Source: Mucilaginibacter conchicola (lineage in GTDB: Bacteria; Bacteroidota; Bacteroidia; Sphingobacteriales; Sphingobacteriaceae). Taken from it: DNA of 64,000 nucleotides. Positions 14,061 through 21,711 of this stretch are shown one piece after another. Position 1 is the first letter of the stretch, and each line of letters opens with the position of its first letter. The notes below the pieces were generated by a model. The model was not told the DNA's origin. It did no database searches and worked only from the letters and a program-made list of their open reading frames with translations. The stretch spans positions 186,001 to 250,000 of the forward strand of contig NZ_QWDC01000003.1 of NCBI RefSeq assembly GCF_003432115.1, read 5' to 3'. A program made the position numbers and the translations under genes.

Positions 14061-15479
14061 TCATTTCCAGCCACCACCAAGCGAGCGGTAAAGCTCTGCT
14101 ACGGCGCTTAGCTGCTGGCGTTTTATGGATGCCAGTTCCAATTCGCTTTGCAATACATTGCTTTGGGCAGTAATTACCTCAAGGTAATTGGCCATGCCGT
14201 TTTTAAACAGCAGGTTGGCGTTACCGGTTGCCTGTTGTAGGGTGCTTACCCTGTTGGCCGCAATGGTTTGCTGTGCTTTTAGTTTTTCTATTTTAACCAA
14301 CGCATCTGATACCTCACCTACGGCGTTCAGTACCGACTGGCGGAACTGCAGCACGGTTTTCTCGCGCTCAACTTTAGCCACCTCGTATTGGGTTTTCAGT
14401 TTCTTGCGGTTGAAGATAGGCTGCGTTAGGCTACCTGCCACTGTACCAAATAACGATGCAGGAATATTGAACCAGTTGTCAGCCTTAAACGAGTTTACAC
14501 CACCTGTAGCGGTAATATTCAGCGATGGGTACAGGCTTGCTTTAGCGATGCCTACGTTGGCATTAGCAATGTTCAAAGCCAGTTCTGCGCTGCGAACATC
14601 AGGCCTGCGGCTCACAACTGCCGATGGTAAACCGGCAGGGATATTTTCTGCAATAGGTAACTGATCTAAACGTGTGCTGCGCTCAACCCTGTCAGGCAAT
14701 GCACCGGTCAGGATGCGCAGGGCATTTTCCTGTATGGTGAGGTTCTGCTCAAACTCGGGCACCAGTTGAGCTGCAGCCAATTGCTGCGCCTCTGCCTGTT
14801 GTACAGCCAATGACGTTACCTGCCCCGATTTGAATTGCAGGCGGATGATACGCAAAGTGCTGTCATTCAAATTAACGTTACGTTTAGCTATGGCCAGTTG
14901 CTCATCCAGCATCAGTAGGTTGTAATAGCCTTGCGATACCGACGCTACAATGTTGGTTTGGATAGCTTTACGCGCCTCAGTAGTTTGCAGGTATTGCGCT
15001 AAAGCTGCTTTGCTTTGGTTGCGGATCTTACCCCAAATATCTGCTTCCCATGAAAGGCCAAGGTTAGCGTTGTAATCCTCGATATGCTTTGAACCAAGGA
15101 ACTGTCCCAAACTTAAACCGTTCAGGCTGTTATCGCTCGGGCGACTGGTGTTGGCTGTAACATTCAGGTTCACTTGCGGCGTGTAGTTAAACTTGATCTG
15201 TTTGAACAGCAACTGAGACGATTCGATGTTTTTCAAAGCTATCTGCATATCGTAATTATTACGGATAGCGCTATCGATCAACGTTTGTAAAGTAGCATCG
15301 GCAAAAAAGTTTTTCCACTGGATATCGGCAATGCTGCTGGTATCAGCTGTGGTTTTAGCATCTGCGTTCCTGAAAGCCACAGGCAGTTCAGGTTTTGGGG
15401 TTTTAACGTCTTTAGAGACGTTACAGGCGCTTATTATCAATACTAATAATAAGGATAGCCCGCTTAATATCTTTTTCAT
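14061..15479 (-). CDS. RND efflux outer-membrane factor lipoprotein (TolC/OprM/NodT type)
   Basis: A 472-residue outer-membrane channel of the OprM/NodT type, which completes the tripartite pump with the two upstream genes. The start at 15479 gives a lipoprotein signal with lipobox ISAC. Two OEP repeats follow (about 60-260 and 270-465), with family markers such as ALKNIESSQLLFKQIKF, YYNLLMLDEQLAIAKRNV, SRRPDVRSAELALNIANANVG and LYPSLNITATGG. Longer upstream starts would run into a repeat element and are rejected. Third gene of the adaptor-pump-channel operon; a terminator follows. Confidence 0.93.
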   Translation of the reverse strand: MKKILSGLSLLLVLIISACNVSKDVKTPKPELPVAFRNADAKTTADTSSIADIQWKNFFADATLQTLIDSAIRNNYDMQIALKNIESSQLLFKQIKFNYTPQVNLNVTANTSRPSDNSLNGLSLGQFLGSKHIEDYNANLGLSWEADIWGKIRNQSKAALAQYLQTTEARKAIQTNIVASVSQGYYNLLMLDEQLAIAKRNVNLNDSTLRIIRLQFKSGQVTSLAVQQAEAQQLAAAQLVPEFEQNLTIQENALRILTGALPDRVERSTRLDQLPIAENIPAGLPSAVVSRRPDVRSAELALNIANANVGIAKASLYPSLNITATGGVNSFKADNWFNIPASLFGTVAGSLTQPIFNRKKLKTQYEVAKVEREKTVLQFRQSVLNAVGEVSDALVKIEKLKAQQTIAANRVSTLQQATGNANLLFKNGMANYLEVITAQSNVLQSELELASIKRQQLSAVAELYRSLGGGWK

Positions 15480-15497
15480 TTTGTTGTTGTGTTGAGG

Positions 15498-15623
15498 ACT
15501 CACCCGGTCGTCGCTGCCGCTTGACCACCCTCTCTCCGCTTTGCGGAAAGAGGGTTTAGTCTTTTTTCTCACCCTCTTTGCTTAGCAGAGAGGGTCGACC
15601 AGCGTAGCGACGTCGGGGTGAGT
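15498..15623. repeat. 126-bp palindromic intergenic element, copy 1
   Basis: Starts ACTCACCC and ends GGGGTGAGT. Internal arms include ACCCTCTCTCCGC with GAGAGGGT and GGTCGTCGCTG-like with CAGCGTAGCGACG. A related copy lies at 32959-33095. It sits inside the efflux operon between pump and channel genes. Confidence 0.8.
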
Positions 15624-15627
15624 TGAT

Positions 15628-18600
15628 TTATGATAATTCCGGTTCCAATTGTTTTGCGTGTTGTTCGTGGTTAGCACCGTCAAGGTGTTTCTCTATCGGG
15701 GTACCACTAACTTTCTCTTGCAGATATTGGAATATTACAAACAGCACCGGGATAATGAATAAACCTAATACTACACCGCTCACCATACCGCCGGCAGCAC
15801 CTATACTGATAGAGTGGTTACCCTGTGCACTTGGGCCGGTTGCGATACTCATCGGGAACAAACCGAACACGAATGCCAGTGAGGTCATGATGATAGGGCG
15901 GATCCTTAATCTTGCGGCCTCGATGGCGGCATTAACCAGGCTTAATCCCTGGCGGCGTTTCTGCACGGCGAACTCTACTATCAGGATGGCATTTTTGGCC
16001 AGTAAACCGATGAGCATGATGAGTGCTACCTGTACATAAATGTTGTTCTCGATACCGGTTAAGCCCAATACAGCAAACGTACCGAAGATACCTGTAGGGA
16101 TTGACAGGATAACCGCCAATGGCAGGATATAGCTTTCGTACTGTGCTGATAGCAGGAAGTAAACGAATACCAAACACAGCATAAATACCACGGCTGATTG
16201 CCCGCCCGATGAGATCTCCTCACGGGTTTGGCCCGAGAACTCGTAGGCATAACCTGCAGGTAATTGCTCTTTAGCAGTTTCCTCAATGGCCTTGATGGCA
16301 TCACCAGAGCTATAACCAGGTTTTGGTATCGCGTTCACCTCAATAGAGTTGAACAGGTTGTAACGAGAGGCAGTCTCTGAACCATACACACGGGTTAGTT
16401 TAACCAGGGTGTTGATAGGCACGGTTTCGCCTGCTTTGTTTTTCACAAACACACGGTCGATAGTTGTAGGGTCGGTGCGATCGGCGATATCAGCTTGCAC
16501 CACCACGCGGTAGTATTTACCAAAGCGGTTAAAGTCTGATGCCTGCGCGGTACCAAAGTAGGCCTGCATGGTTGAAAGGATATCTTTCACATTTACGCCC
16601 AACTGGTTAGCTTTCTCGTCGTCAATTTCTAATTGTAATTGCGGGTAGTCGGCTTTGTACGAAGTAAAGGCGTAGGCTACAGCTGGTTTCTGCATTAGCT
16701 TAGCAATGAAGTTATTTGCTACACCACTGAATTTATCCAGCTTACCGTTGGTACGGTCTTGCAGCATCACGTCAAGTGCCTCCACGTTACTGAAACCGGG
16801 CACGGTAGGGAAACTGAACACGAAGAACGTACCGCCGGTAACAGTGCCCAGCTTTCCGCGAACAATGTTCTGGATCTCATCAATGTTCTTCACTTCGCCA
16901 CGCTCTTCGGTTGGCTTCAACAGCAGGAATATAACACCCGCTGATGGGCTGCTTGATTGTGTCAGGAAGTTGAAACCTGATAGCGCCGTTACGAACCTTG
17001 CAGATGGTAGGGTTTTCAACTGGTCCTCAGCATCTTTAAAGATCTTGTTAGTACCGCTTAACGAAGTACCGGATGGAGTTGAAACCGCAATGGCCACAAA
17101 GCCCTGGTCTTCGGTAGGGATAAAGCCTGTTTTGGTTTTGTTCACCATAAATACGGTGATAGCAGTGATCAGCACCAGGCCTGCAACGCTTACCCATTTA
17201 TTTTTGATCAACACTTTTATACCGGCAACATACTTGTTGGTCATGTAGTTAAAACCGCCGTTAAAGCCTGCGTAGAATTTATCTACAAAGCCTTTTTTAG
17301 GCGCATCATGGCCATCGGCTGTATGTTTGTTTTTCAGGAACAATGCTGCAAGGGCCGGACTCAACGTTAACGCGTTTACCGCTGATATAATGATGGCGAT
17401 AGCCATGGTCAACGCAAACTGGCGGTAGAAGATACCTGTAGAACCCGTCATGAAACTCACCGGCAGGAACACCGCAGCCATTACCAGGGTGATGGATATA
17501 ATTGCACCGGTTATCTCGTGCATCGCTTCGGTGGTTGCCTTTTTAGGGGTAAGGCTTGGGTCGTGCTCCATCTTGGCGTGCACGGCCTCTACCACTACGA
17601 TCGCGTCATCCACCACAATACCTATCGCGAGGACGAGTGCAAACAGTGTAAGCAAGTTCACCGAGAAGCCAAACAGGCTCATGAAGAAGAACGTACCCAC
17701 AATTGCCACCGGTACCGCAATGGCCGGGATCAATGTTGAGCGGAAATCCTGTAAGAACAAGAACACCACAATAAATACCAGCACGAATGCTTCTATCAGC
17801 GTATGCTCAACCTGGTTGATTGATTCATCAAGGTCGGTTTTGGTACGATAGAATTGGTTGTATTTGATACCCACAGGGAAGCTTTTTGACGCTTTCTCCA
17901 TCAGTTTATCAATGGCTATCTGTATCTCGTTAGCGTTTGAGCCAGATAACTGGATGATACCAATGATCACACCATCTTTACCGTTCAGGTTACTGTAGCT
18001 GTTGTATGAGTAAGCACCCAATTCAACACGGGCTACATCTTTAAGGTGCAGTACCGAACCATCTGCATTAGCGCGGATAGCAATGTTCTGGTATTCTTCA
18101 GGTTTGGTTAGTTTACCTTTGTATTTGATAACGTATTCAAACGCCTGCTCGCTGCGCTCGCCGAAACGGCCCGGAGCAGCTTCAACGTTTTTATCCTGTA
18201 TAGCGGCCATTACTTCGGCAGGGGTAATTTTGTAGGCAGCCATTTGTGCCGGGTTTAACCAAACACGCATGCTGTAATCCTTAACACCGCCAAATACCTG
18301 TGCCGAACCTACACCCGGGATACGTTTGATCTCCGGTACGATGTTGATCTGCGCGTAGTTGGCAACAAATGTGGCATCGTATTTTTTAGGATCGTCGGTA
18401 TATATCGCCATGGCACCAATAAAGCTGTTTTGCTGTTTGGTGGTGGTGATACCGTATTGTAAAACCTCGGCAGGGAGCTGACTTGAGGCTTGCGAAACGC
18501 GGTTTTGCACGTTTACAGCAGCCTGGTCAGGGTCGGTGCCTTGTTTAAAGTAAACGGTAATACCCAGGGTACCATCGTTACTGGCGGTAGAGGTCATGTA

Positions 18601-18828
18601 GGTCATGTTCTCTACACCGTTAATTGCTTCTTCCAGAGAAGGTGTTACCGAACGCAAAATGGTTTCGGCGTTAGCGCCCGGGTAAACAGCAGATACCAAT
18701 ACTGCCGGTGGGGCAATATTAGGGAAACGCTCTAAGGGCAGTTTGGTGAGGCCGAGGATACCTACTATCACTAACAGGATAGAGATAACGGTTGATAGTA
18801 CCGGCCTTTCTATAAATTTCTTAAACAT
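15628..18828 (-). CDS. HAE1-type RND multidrug efflux pump (AcrB/MexB-like)
   Basis: A 1066-residue inner-membrane proton/drug antiporter of the AcrB type. It begins MFKKFIERPVLSTVISILL (first helix). GIVVDDAIVVVEAVHAKME carries the paired aspartates of the proton relay in helix 4. Other family markers are PLERFPNIAPPAV, GIENNIYVQVALIMLIGLLAKNAILIVEFA and RLRPIIMTSLAFVFGLFPM. Its length is normal for the family. The ATG at 18828 matches the canonical N-terminus. It is preceded by the adaptor gene and followed by the channel gene on the same strand. Substrates are probably hydrophobic drugs or bile-like compounds (inference). Confidence 0.96.
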   Translation of the reverse strand: MFKKFIERPVLSTVISILLVIVGILGLTKLPLERFPNIAPPAVLVSAVYPGANAETILRSVTPSLEEAINGVENMTYMTSTASNDGTLGITVYFKQGTDPDQAAVNVQNRVSQASSQLPAEVLQYGITTTKQQNSFIGAMAIYTDDPKKYDATFVANYAQINIVPEIKRIPGVGSAQVFGGVKDYSMRVWLNPAQMAAYKITPAEVMAAIQDKNVEAAPGRFGERSEQAFEYVIKYKGKLTKPEEYQNIAIRANADGSVLHLKDVARVELGAYSYNSYSNLNGKDGVIIGIIQLSGSNANEIQIAIDKLMEKASKSFPVGIKYNQFYRTKTDLDESINQVEHTLIEAFVLVFIVVFLFLQDFRSTLIPAIAVPVAIVGTFFFMSLFGFSVNLLTLFALVLAIGIVVDDAIVVVEAVHAKMEHDPSLTPKKATTEAMHEITGAIISITLVMAAVFLPVSFMTGSTGIFYRQFALTMAIAIIISAVNALTLSPALAALFLKNKHTADGHDAPKKGFVDKFYAGFNGGFNYMTNKYVAGIKVLIKNKWVSVAGLVLITAITVFMVNKTKTGFIPTEDQGFVAIAVSTPSGTSLSGTNKIFKDAEDQLKTLPSARFVTALSGFNFLTQSSSPSAGVIFLLLKPTEERGEVKNIDEIQNIVRGKLGTVTGGTFFVFSFPTVPGFSNVEALDVMLQDRTNGKLDKFSGVANNFIAKLMQKPAVAYAFTSYKADYPQLQLEIDDEKANQLGVNVKDILSTMQAYFGTAQASDFNRFGKYYRVVVQADIADRTDPTTIDRVFVKNKAGETVPINTLVKLTRVYGSETASRYNLFNSIEVNAIPKPGYSSGDAIKAIEETAKEQLPAGYAYEFSGQTREEISSGGQSAVVFMLCLVFVYFLLSAQYESYILPLAVILSIPTGIFGTFAVLGLTGIENNIYVQVALIMLIGLLAKNAILIVEFAVQKRRQGLSLVNAAIEAARLRIRPIIMTSLAFVFGLFPMSIATGPSAQGNHSISIGAAGGMVSGVVLGLFIIPVLFVIFQYLQEKVSGTPIEKHLDGANHEQHAKQLEPELS

Positions 18829-18943
18829 TGTGTTAGTTGTTGCGGGATTTTTGAGCAAAGCAGTGGCTAAGAGATGTGTTTTTGCATCTTTAGATCACTG
18901 TATGTGAGGTTCTTAAATTCCTGGTTCTTGTTTTGAGTTGAGG

Positions 18944-19019
18944 GAGTCAAGAATTAAGAGTCAAGACTGTGTTGTGCTATTGTGTTTGTCTTGGTTCTTG
19001 ATTCTTGTCTCTTGACTCT
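18944..19019. repeat. Palindromic element of 7-nt GANNCAA units
   Basis: The left arm (18944-18967) reads GAGTCAA, GAATTAA, GAGTCAA, GAC. The right arm read in reverse (19018-18988) reads GAGTCAA, GAGACAA, GAATCAA, GAACCAA, GAC. It lies in the 192-base gap between adaptor and pump genes and ends two bases before the adaptor stop codon. Confidence 0.75.
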
Positions 19020-19020
19020 A

Positions 19021-20148
19021 TTAATTAGCCGCTACTTTATTACCGGTTGGCTGTGGTTTAATCACCATACCTTCTTGTAGTTTATCAACGCCGCTGGTTA
19101 CTATCTGGTCGCCGGCTTTAACACCGTCTTTAACCAGGTAGTTGGCACCGCTGGTACCTACAATGGTGATAGGTAGTTTTTTAACCTTGTTGCTATCTGC
19201 AAGGGCAAACACAAATACTTTATCCTGCATTTCAACCGTAGCATCCTGCGGAATGATCAAAGTATTTGGGTGAGGTAAGCTCAAACGAACTTTACCTGTG
19301 TTGCCGCTGCGCAGCAGGCCTTGCGGGTTAGGAAAACTTGCCCTAACGCTGATAGCGCCGGTAGTTTTATCAAACTGGCCGTCAATCATATCTATATGGC
19401 CTTCTTTTGCGTATTCGGTGTTATCGGCTAACAATAAACCAACTGCTGGTAGATGTTTCAATTTCTCTGAAATGCTTGCACCTGCATACTGCTCTTTAAA
19501 GGCTACGAAATCTTTTTCGCCTAATGAGAAGTAAACATGTACATCGTGCACATCAGATAATTGGGTTAATGCATCCACATCCTGAGGTGCTACCAGGCTA
19601 CCTTGTTTTTTGATCAGGCGACCGATGTAACCGCTCACTGGCGCTTTTATCAGCGTGTAACCTAAGTTGATCTGTGCAGTTGATACGTTTGCTTTGGCCG
19701 ATTCGATATTGGCTTTAGCAACTTGTTGTGATGCTTTGGCTGATTTCAATTGAAAATCTGATACCACTTTGTTTTGAACAAGAGGGGTGAGTTTTTCGAT
19801 CTCTAACTGTGCGTTAGCGTAAGCAGCTTCGGCAGCGTGTTGTGCAGCCAGTGCGTTGTTTAAAGCAGCACGGTAAGGCTGATCATTAATTTTGAAGATA
19901 GGCTGACCGGCTTTTACAAAAGCACCTTCGTCAACAAATACCTTGTCTAAAGCGCCGCTAACCTGCGGGCGTACTTCAACGTTTACGGTACCTTCTATTG
20001 ATGCAGGATATTCCTGGTAGGTGGTTCTGTTGCCTGTTTCCACGTTTGCTACCGGTAATACCGGTGGAGGTGGGGCCTGTGGTGTTTGCGGCCCGCTTGA
20101 GCAGCTAAACAATGATATTGCTATAATAGCGGCTAAGATAATTTTCAT
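19021..20148 (-). CDS. RND efflux periplasmic adaptor lipoprotein (AcrA/MexA-like)
   Basis: A 375-residue membrane-fusion protein. Residues 1-17 are a lipoprotein signal with lipobox LFSC. A biotinyl-lipoyl-like half (VRPQVSGALDKVFVDEGAFVKAGQPIFKIND) is followed by an alpha hairpin (about 85-150), the second lipoyl half (TLIKAPVSGYIGRLIKKQGSLV), a beta-barrel domain, and a C-terminal membrane-proximal domain. It bridges pump and channel in the periplasm. It is the first gene of the operon, with TetR operators upstream; the start at 20148 gives the correct signal peptide. Confidence 0.95.
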   Translation of the reverse strand: MKIILAAIIAISLFSCSSGPQTPQAPPPPVLPVANVETGNRTTYQEYPASIEGTVNVEVRPQVSGALDKVFVDEGAFVKAGQPIFKINDQPYRAALNNALAAQHAAEAAYANAQLEIEKLTPLVQNKVVSDFQLKSAKASQQVAKANIESAKANVSTAQINLGYTLIKAPVSGYIGRLIKKQGSLVAPQDVDALTQLSDVHDVHVYFSLGEKDFVAFKEQYAGASISEKLKHLPAVGLLLADNTEYAKEGHIDMIDGQFDKTTGAISVRASFPNPQGLLRSGNTGKVRLSLPHPNTLIIPQDATVEMQDKVFVFALADSNKVKKLPITIVGTSGANYLVKDGVKAGDQIVTSGVDKLQEGMVIKPQPTGNKVAAN

Positions 20149-20340
20149 GATGATGAGTTTTGATTGTGATTTACCTGATGTGATGGATGCCCGGAGGCTG
20201 TTGATATATATAGTTTCTGTTGTTTTTGTGTTATTGTAGTACATGACGCTAAATCGGTTGGGGTTTTACTGATGTTAAGTTTTCGATGGATATATCACCG
20301 TAGCTAATAATGCCTCAGCGAAAAAGTTATTAACATTGAT

Positions 20341-20364
20341 AGATTATTTAACAGCGTTAAGTAA
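20341..20364 (-). promoter_or_regulatory. Probable TetR operator upstream of the efflux operon
   Basis: Contains TTAACAGCGTTAA, and the surrounding 24 bases match 21104-21127 upstream of the tetR gene with only two differences. It lies about 195 bases before the adaptor start. The rest of the 328-base gap (20149-20476) is AT-rich with a candidate -7 element (TAACTTTT on the minus strand) near 20325. Confidence 0.7.
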
Positions 20365-20425
20365 TTATTAAAAGTTATTGATGGCGTTTTCATGGCTTTG
20401 ATGTTGAGTTAAAAAGATCAGTTTT

Positions 20426-20443
20426 AATTTAACACCGTTAAAT
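20426..20443. promoter_or_regulatory. Second TetR-type operator
   Basis: ATTTAACACCGTTAAAT has the same TTAAC-N3-GTTAA core as the two sites at 20341 and 21104. It lies just downstream of the tetR gene end and upstream of the efflux operon. Confidence 0.6.
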
Positions 20444-20476
20444 GCTTTTACGATGTTATTGTAGTTTCAAATTTTT

Positions 20477-21079
20477 TTAGGGGGTGATAGACCTGATAAT
20501 ACCTGTTACAGCATCTCTCAGTACTTGTCTGTTCACTTCATCAGAGTTACCGCGATCTAAGAAGTTGATAGAAACCAACCCGTGTACCACCGACCAAAAG
20601 GTGTAGTATTTGGTACAGATCACCTCAGACTCCATATCTTCAATTTTCATTAGCTTGCCTATCGAGTCGGCTATGATATCCCAGGGGCAATCAGCCTCGG
20701 GTAGTTTGTTCACCATTTCGCAGCTGCAGTTGGCGTTTATACCAAACATGATCTGGTATAGCTCTTTGTTTGCAAAAGCAAAACTCCAGTAGGTAAGCCA
20801 CATATCTTCCAGCTGTTTGGCCGGCGATGTGTGTTGTGCCTTTGCCTCGGTTAACTGCTTGGATAGTTTTAAGTATCCCTGGCGCGTAAGCTCTAATATT
20901 ATCGCTTCCTTATTGGCAAAGTACTCATATATAATAGGGGCGGTGTATTCAATAGCATCTGCAATTTTGCGCATGCTTAATGCCTGCCAGCCTTCTGTTT
21001 GTACAATTTCAAGCGCAGCCTTCAGGATGTTTATCCTGGTCTCTTCTTTAAGTCTCGCAATTCTGTCCTTGCTGCCCAT
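20477..21079 (-). CDS. TetR/AcrR-family repressor of the efflux operon
   Basis: A 200-residue TetR-family regulator. Residues about 12-58 form the DNA-binding domain (INILKAALEIVQTEGWQALSMRKIADAIEYTAPIIYEYFANKEAI). The rest is a helical ligand-binding and dimerisation domain with a CNCSCEM-like cysteine cluster near residues 128-132. It lies directly upstream of the adaptor-pump-channel genes on the same strand. Shared operators upstream of itself and of the operon imply autoregulation and drug-induced derepression. The inducing ligand is unknown. Confidence 0.93.
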   Translation of the reverse strand: MGSKDRIARLKEETRINILKAALEIVQTEGWQALSMRKIADAIEYTAPIIYEYFANKEAIILELTRQGYLKLSKQLTEAKAQHTSPAKQLEDMWLTYWSFAFANKELYQIMFGINANCSCEMVNKLPEADCPWDIIADSIGKLMKIEDMESEVICTKYYTFWSVVHGLVSINFLDRGNSDEVNRQVLRDAVTGIIRSITP

Positions 21080-21103
21080 CGCTTTAGTTCTTCTACTCCT
21101 ATT

Positions 21104-21132
21104 AGATTATTTAACAGTGTTAAGCAAATGTA
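21104..21132 (-). promoter_or_regulatory. tetR promoter -7 element overlapped by its operator
   Basis: On the minus strand TACATTTG (21132-21125) is a perfect TAnnTTTG -7 element. Just downstream lies the palindromic core TTAACACTGTTAA, over the expected start point. A clear -33 TTG is not visible. This arrangement fits autorepression. Confidence 0.7.
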
Positions 21133-21192
21133 CAACGTTAAAATGAACACCGTTTCATTTAATTGTCATTTGGCTTTATTTTTTTTTGAATT

Positions 21193-21660
21193 TTATTCCG
21201 TGCAGTTGTTCTCTTCGTGAAATTGTACCAATTTAAGCATGGTATCAATAGCGATATCGTAATTTTTGGTACCCACAACCTTTTTGTATTGGGCCTCAAG
21301 ATCCATTACCTGGCTTTTAAGGTGATGATAAAAGGTTTCGCCCTGTGGGGTGTAGTGCAACATTACTACGCGTGCATCATCAGGGCTTTTCTCACTCTTA
21401 ACCATGTTAATGGCTTCCAGCTCTTTTACAATTTTACTGGTGGCCTGTTTGGTAACATTCATTTTGGCAGCCAGCTCGTTGTTTGAGATGCCGCTTTTTC
21501 CAATGGTCATAAACAGGGGCAGGTGTGCGCTGTTAAAGCCCGGCTGATCTATACGGCAAAGCTTCTTTCCCATCCACTCATCCAAAAGGCGCTTAAGCAG
21601 GTAAACCAGCTTAGGGGCAACTTTCTTGCTTTCTTCAGTAATTACACAATGCTCTGCCAT
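21193..21660 (-). CDS. MarR-family transcriptional regulator
   Basis: A 155-residue MarR-type winged-helix protein. Helices 1-2 are at about 10-45; the DNA-binding part spans about 55-100 (GISNNELAAKMNVTKQATSKIVKELEAINMVKSEKSPDDARVVMLHYTPQG), with the DxR wing motif seen as DDAR. It lies upstream of the TetR-efflux block on the same strand, separated by 113 bases containing the tetR promoter, and 51 bases downstream of the DUF5686 gene. Target genes are unknown. Confidence 0.9.
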   Translation of the reverse strand: MAEHCVITEESKKVAPKLVYLLKRLLDEWMGKKLCRIDQPGFNSAHLPLFMTIGKSGISNNELAAKMNVTKQATSKIVKELEAINMVKSEKSPDDARVVMLHYTPQGETFYHHLKSQVMDLEAQYKKVVGTKNYDIAIDTMLKLVQFHEENNCTE

Positions 21661-21711
21661 AACTTTAATCCTTTAACAGAAAAATGGTCAACTTGGTTTA
21701 CGAATATAATA

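Noticed and set aside
15623..18735. Long plus-strand frames opposite the RND pump gene
   Set aside because: They are antisense shadows of a well-supported 1066-residue gene with conserved motifs.
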